DNA of 64,000 bases from JBIOHP01 sp044449065 (lineage in GTDB: Bacteria; Bacteroidota; Ignavibacteria; UBA10030; SZUA-254). A program made the position numbers and the translations under genes. This document shows, piece by piece, positions 61,369 to 64,000 of this stretch (position 1 is the first letter of the stretch; each line of letters starts with the position of its first letter). Below the pieces are notes generated by a model. The model did not search any database and was not told the DNA's origin. It saw only the letters and a list, made by a program, of their open reading frames with translations. Location of the stretch: positions 124,001 to 188,000 of the forward strand of contig JBIOHP010000004.1 of NCBI GenBank assembly GCA_044449065.1. The letters run 5' to 3'.

Positions 61369-62949
61369 TTAATTAGAAGAATCCATTTCCTTTCCCTCGC
61401 TTAGGGATTTTTCATATTCCTGCTTATAGCGTTTTATCCCGGAGAAAATCGCCTCGGCAATTTTGTCCTGACCCTTCCCGCTCTTGAGCATTTTTTCATC
61501 ATGCCGGTTGGAGAGGTATGCCGTTTCCACCAATACATTCGGCATCGAAGCGCCGACAAGAACATAAAATCCCGCCTGCTTCACGCCGTTGTTTTGCAGA
61601 TCGAGTCGTTTGCTCATTTCCTTCTGGCAGATATCGGCAAACTTCTCGCTGTATTTCACATAGGCGCTCTGCGCCATCGTCAGAAGGATGAAATGTTCTT
61701 CCGTGAGCTCCTGGTACCGTTTCTCGTAATCTTTTTCGAGCTTAACGACGGCATTTTCCCGTTCGGCAATGCGCAAGGCGTTCTCGGTTTTACCCGGTCT
61801 GAGAAGATAGATTTCAAATCCGTGCGCGGGATTTGGTTTGTGCGGCATGGAATTGCAATGAATGCTGATAAATAATTTACCCCCGGCGGCGTTCGCTATT
61901 TGCCCGCGTTTGTAGAGTTCAATAAATTCATCGTTCTTTCTTGTGTACACAACTTTAACATCGGAAAGATTTTTTTCAATGAGTCTGCCAAGTTTTAACG
62001 CGATGGGAAGTGTCACATCTTTTTCCCGTACTCTTGTGACGCCGATTGCGCCGGGATCATCGCCCCCATGTCCCGCGTCGATGACGATGCAATCCAACTT
62101 CCACCTGCTCCGTTCGCGGTCAAGTGTTTCGGTGAGGTTACCCTTTTTCTCCGGCTTAGATGGTTCAGGCGGCGCCGGATGGATTGCGAGAAGAAGATCG
62201 TTGCTGCCATCGACCGGCACTAACTCGGCACTTGAGATTTTACCGTGAATTTTAAACGTGAATTGCGTCGATGCAGGCGAGGGAAAAAGAAGTATCTCTC
62301 TGATCGCTCCGGAGGGTTTCACCTTCGAGATTGCGTCCTTATCAACACGGGCGTCTTCAACTGTAACGTAGAGCCAGGTATCTTCGCCTGATTCTTTGGA
62401 AAAACTTTCGGAATTTCTAAGCGGTTTCTCCGAGATAAACCGCACAACAGTGCCATTCTCTTTTTCTTCGATGTTCATTCCGGTAATATCGAACGGCGAA
62501 TGTTTGTCATGCCCCTCGATTGTGATCTGCCATTTCCCGGGTTCGAATTTTATCTCGTCGCTGACAAGATTATTGAAGAGAGGAATGAACGATTCCACGG
62601 GAACAAAAAATGATTTTGCCGCGAACAACACCGGCACAGGCATCTGGATGATATGGGTTGCGCTATCGGCGTCGACAAGGACGATGAACGGATTATTTGC
62701 GGATACCTGCAGAGTTAATTTTTTACCCTCGAACGTGAGTTTTTTATATTTCGCATCAAGCGTGGAATGAATCCGGAAGACTTCCAATAAATCGGTTAAC
62801 GACGCGTATATCGTGCCGTTTTTTTCGAACGCGCCAATGGTGGTGTTCCGTGAATGATCTGCTGAAAAATTCACATGGATTGTATTTTGCCCAGCGCCGA
62901 TGAAGAGCGCGATCAGCAATACGTAAGCAGATATCCGGAGAATGCGCAT
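61369..62949 (-). CDS. N-acetylmuramoyl-L-alanine amidase (Amidase_3)
   Basis: A 526-residue exported cell-wall hydrolase. A signal (1-20) is followed by a copper-amine-oxidase-N/AMIN-like beta region (about 35-255) and a linker. The zinc amidase domain (about 285-515) begins VIDAGHGGDDPGAIG (His294). The other zinc and catalytic residues lie in RKNDEFIEL, SIHCNS and NVLVETAYLSN (Glu). It cleaves between MurNAc and L-Ala in peptidoglycan, usually at division. The ATG at 62949 starts the signal peptide 4 bases after the yajQ stop, so the two are one unit. Confidence 0.92.
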   Translation of the reverse strand: MRILRISAYVLLIALFIGAGQNTIHVNFSADHSRNTTIGAFEKNGTIYASLTDLLEVFRIHSTLDAKYKKLTFEGKKLTLQVSANNPFIVLVDADSATHIIQMPVPVLFAAKSFFVPVESFIPLFNNLVSDEIKFEPGKWQITIEGHDKHSPFDITGMNIEEKENGTVVRFISEKPLRNSESFSKESGEDTWLYVTVEDARVDKDAISKVKPSGAIREILLFPSPASTQFTFKIHGKISSAELVPVDGSNDLLLAIHPAPPEPSKPEKKGNLTETLDRERSRWKLDCIVIDAGHGGDDPGAIGVTRVREKDVTLPIALKLGRLIEKNLSDVKVVYTRKNDEFIELYKRGQIANAAGGKLFISIHCNSMPHKPNPAHGFEIYLLRPGKTENALRIAERENAVVKLEKDYEKRYQELTEEHFILLTMAQSAYVKYSEKFADICQKEMSKRLDLQNNGVKQAGFYVLVGASMPNVLVETAYLSNRHDEKMLKSGKGQDKIAEAIFSGIKRYKQEYEKSLSEGKEMDSSN

Positions 62950-62953
62950 CGAT

Positions 62954-63451
62954 TTACCGGTAATTGACGAATTGCGTTGCGAAGGCAAGATCGGCGTTTC
63001 GCACAAGGTTCATCACGGTCTGGAGATCATCTTTGCTTTTCCCGCTGACGCGCACCTGGTCTTCCATAATCGACGCTTGCACTCTCAGCTTAGTGTCTTT
63101 GATCATTTTCACGATAAGTTTGGCGTTATCTTTCTCGATTCCGTTTTGCAGCTTAATCGCCTGACGCACCGTGCCGCCTGCCGCCGGTTCAATTTTTCCA
63201 TAGGAAAGCGCTTTCAGCGGAACGCTCCGCTTGATTAATTTATTCTGGAGGATATCGACGACGGATTTCAATTTAAATTCATCATCGGAAATCAGAACGA
63301 TCTCCAGCTCTTTCTGGTTCAGGTCAATGGAAGTTTTCGAGCCCTTGAAATCGTACCGTTGAATGATTTCCTTGCGCGCCTGGTTCAGCGCGTTATCGAC
63401 TTCCTGCATATCGACTTTTGAGACAATATCGAATGAAAATGTGTCAGCCAT
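62954..63451 (-). CDS. yajQ: YajQ family protein (nucleotide/c-di-GMP-binding)
   Basis: A 165-residue protein with the two ferredoxin-like halves of the YajQ/DUF520 family. It starts DTFSFDIVSKVDMQEVDNALNQARKEI and has RYDFKGSKTSI, and ends QTVMNLVRNADLAFATQFVNYR. Members bind cyclic di-GMP in Xanthomonas and other nucleotides elsewhere. The role here is unknown. AAGGA stands 6 bases before the ATG. A 48-residue ORF ends 8 bases upstream. Confidence 0.95.
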   Translation of the reverse strand: MADTFSFDIVSKVDMQEVDNALNQARKEIIQRYDFKGSKTSIDLNQKELEIVLISDDEFKLKSVVDILQNKLIKRSVPLKALSYGKIEPAAGGTVRQAIKLQNGIEKDNAKLIVKMIKDTKLRVQASIMEDQVRVSGKSKDDLQTVMNLVRNADLAFATQFVNYR

Positions 63452-63459
63452 GATGTTCC

Positions 63460-63606
63460 TTAAAATTTTCCTTTGAATAACGCTTTGATGAAGATGGTAA
63501 GAAGCTTCAACCGGGGAAAGCTTGTCACCGCATCGAACCGTGTGTGAATCTCACGCTGTGTTTCGGGGTCTTTCGATATGATGACCACTGCCAACGGGTG
63601 TTTCAT
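63460..63606 (-). CDS. Small conserved-looking ORF (48 aa) before yajQ
   Basis: A short frame of 48 codons beginning MKHPLAVVIISKDPETQREI and ending FIKALFKGKF. It has a strong AAGGAG 5 bases before its ATG at 63606, and it ends 8 bases before yajQ. A hydrophobic start (LAVVIIS) is followed by a charged segment and an amphipathic basic tail, so a small soluble or membrane-associated peptide is possible. I know no family for it. Position and ribosome-binding site argue that it is translated with the operon. Confidence 0.6.
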   Translation of the reverse strand: MKHPLAVVIISKDPETQREIHTRFDAVTSFPRLKLLTIFIKALFKGKF

Positions 63607-63654
63607 GGTGTCTCCTTCAATTCAATGATGAACGGGTCTGGAATATCGGCGTCT

Positions 63655-64000
63655 TCATTCTGTGACCGATTCGCGGAAAATGATATTGCGCGTTTTGAGT
63701 TGCGCGATGAACGGTTCCAGCGGCACGCATTCTTCCGGCGGATGCACGCCGCGCGCCGTGATTGTTCCATTGACGATCATTTGCGCAATGATCGAGGTTG
63801 GAAACGAGGTTGTTCGCGCCATGGACGTCATCTTTGATACAGTATCATAATAATCTACCATTTCATACGCAAGTCTCTGCCGCTTGTTGCCGCGGACGCC
63901 CTTCACTTCGATCCTCGTCAAAACAACGTCGGGTTGGCCGGAGGGAAGTTTTTTCATGAGCAGAGTTTCAAAAAATTCACGTGTCGTCATAAGGGTATTC
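63655..64000 (-). CDS. Saccharopine dehydrogenase-like oxidoreductase, C-terminal part (cut by window edge)
   Basis: The frame stays open from the stop at 63655 to the window end, and its start lies beyond it, so the ATG at 63990 is internal. The visible 115 or so codons match the C-terminal domain of the saccharopine/lysine 6-dehydrogenase-like family. They include TRIEVKGVRGNKRQRLAYEMVDYYD, MARTTSFPTSIIAQMI and GVHPPEECVPLEPFI. Such NAD(P) enzymes act in lysine or polyamine metabolism. The substrate cannot be judged from this end. Confidence 0.8.
   Translation of the reverse strand, partial: NTLMTTREFFETLLMKKLPSGQPDVVLTRIEVKGVRGNKRQRLAYEMVDYYDTVSKMTSMARTTSFPTSIIAQMIVNGTITARGVHPPEECVPLEPFIAQLKTRNIIFRESVTE

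Noticed and set aside
1..64000. tRNA, rRNA and CRISPR content
   Set aside because: No cloverleaf-like T-loop string in an intergenic gap, no rRNA-like conserved block and no regularly spaced identical repeats were seen by eye. A tRNAscan/CRISPR search would settle it.
1..64000. A new defence or mobile genetic system
   Set aside because: There are no nucleases, reverse transcriptases, recombinases, toxin-antitoxin pairs or phage genes. The orphan gene at 6668 is the only candidate and has no partner.

Overview
The window reads as a stretch of chromosome from a Gram-negative bacterium of the FCB group, most likely an Ignavibacteriota/Bacteroidota-type organism. The evidence is a type IX secretion (T9SS) sorting tail of the 'QNYPNPFNP ... 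GVYIYRL' kind on a secreted LamG protein, an outer-membrane BamA/TamA-like protein, a TonB-dependent receptor, a Kdo-activating enzyme (KdsB), and many secreted or lipoprotein-type products. I see no rRNA, tRNA, CRISPR array, prophage or intact transposase. Intergenic gaps are rich in short dispersed palindromic repeats.

Layout. 1-6.3 kb: a secreted PSMA-like M28 peptidase, a periplasmic thioredoxin-like protein, then on the minus strand an ABC-2 exporter pair and an EamA transporter. 6.3-7.6 kb: an AT-rich island with an orphan 133-aa gene, a prepilin fragment cut off by a 114-bp palindromic element, and diverged repeats. 7.6-13.8 kb: a secreted PIG-L deacetylase abutting an APC permease, then a large hybrid histidine kinase. 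14.8-18.6 kb: plsC, kdsB, a DUF502 membrane protein and pyrG; PyrG makes the CTP that KdsB and phospholipid synthesis consume. 18.6-27.6 kb (minus strand): a metallophosphoesterase, a secreted protein of unknown function translationally coupled to a TPR protein, a beta-helix surface protein, and a LytS/LytT-type two-component pair.

28-35.4 kb: an orphan lipoprotein, an FKBP lipoprotein, a GH3 glucosidase with a PA14 insert, an M48 protease, a GHMP sugar kinase and a small secreted beta-barrel-like protein. 35.6-44.8 kb: the fatty-acid/ribosome cluster yceD-rpmF-plsX-fabH-fabD-fabG-acpP-fabF-rnc, followed by a strong terminator-like hairpin that lies inside the first codons of a BamA-like gene, and rsmE. 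45.1-52.3 kb: a family-5 uracil-DNA glycosylase, an SDR, a trans-sulfuration PLP enzyme, a small NIPSNAP-like protein, a threonine ammonia-lyase/MDR dehydrogenase pair and ATP-dependent PEP carboxykinase. 52.6-55.4 kb: the T9SS-tailed LamG protein. 55.9-61.1 kb: a manganese cassette (mntR-mntH-usp) with a DtxR/MntR-type operator over its promoter, followed by a TonB-dependent receptor. 61.4-64 kb (minus strand): a cell-wall amidase, yajQ, an overlooked 48-residue ORF with a strong ribosome-binding site, and the 3' end of a saccharopine dehydrogenase-like gene that runs off the window.

Most of the window is ordinary housekeeping and envelope biology. The parts most worth a second look are the terminator-in-coding-start at 42.69 kb, the MntR operator at 55.92 kb, the 48-aa ORF at 63.5 kb, the eroded island at 6.3-7.6 kb, and the palindromic repeat families, one of which shows compensatory base changes in its stem. 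I did not find a clear new defence or mobile system.
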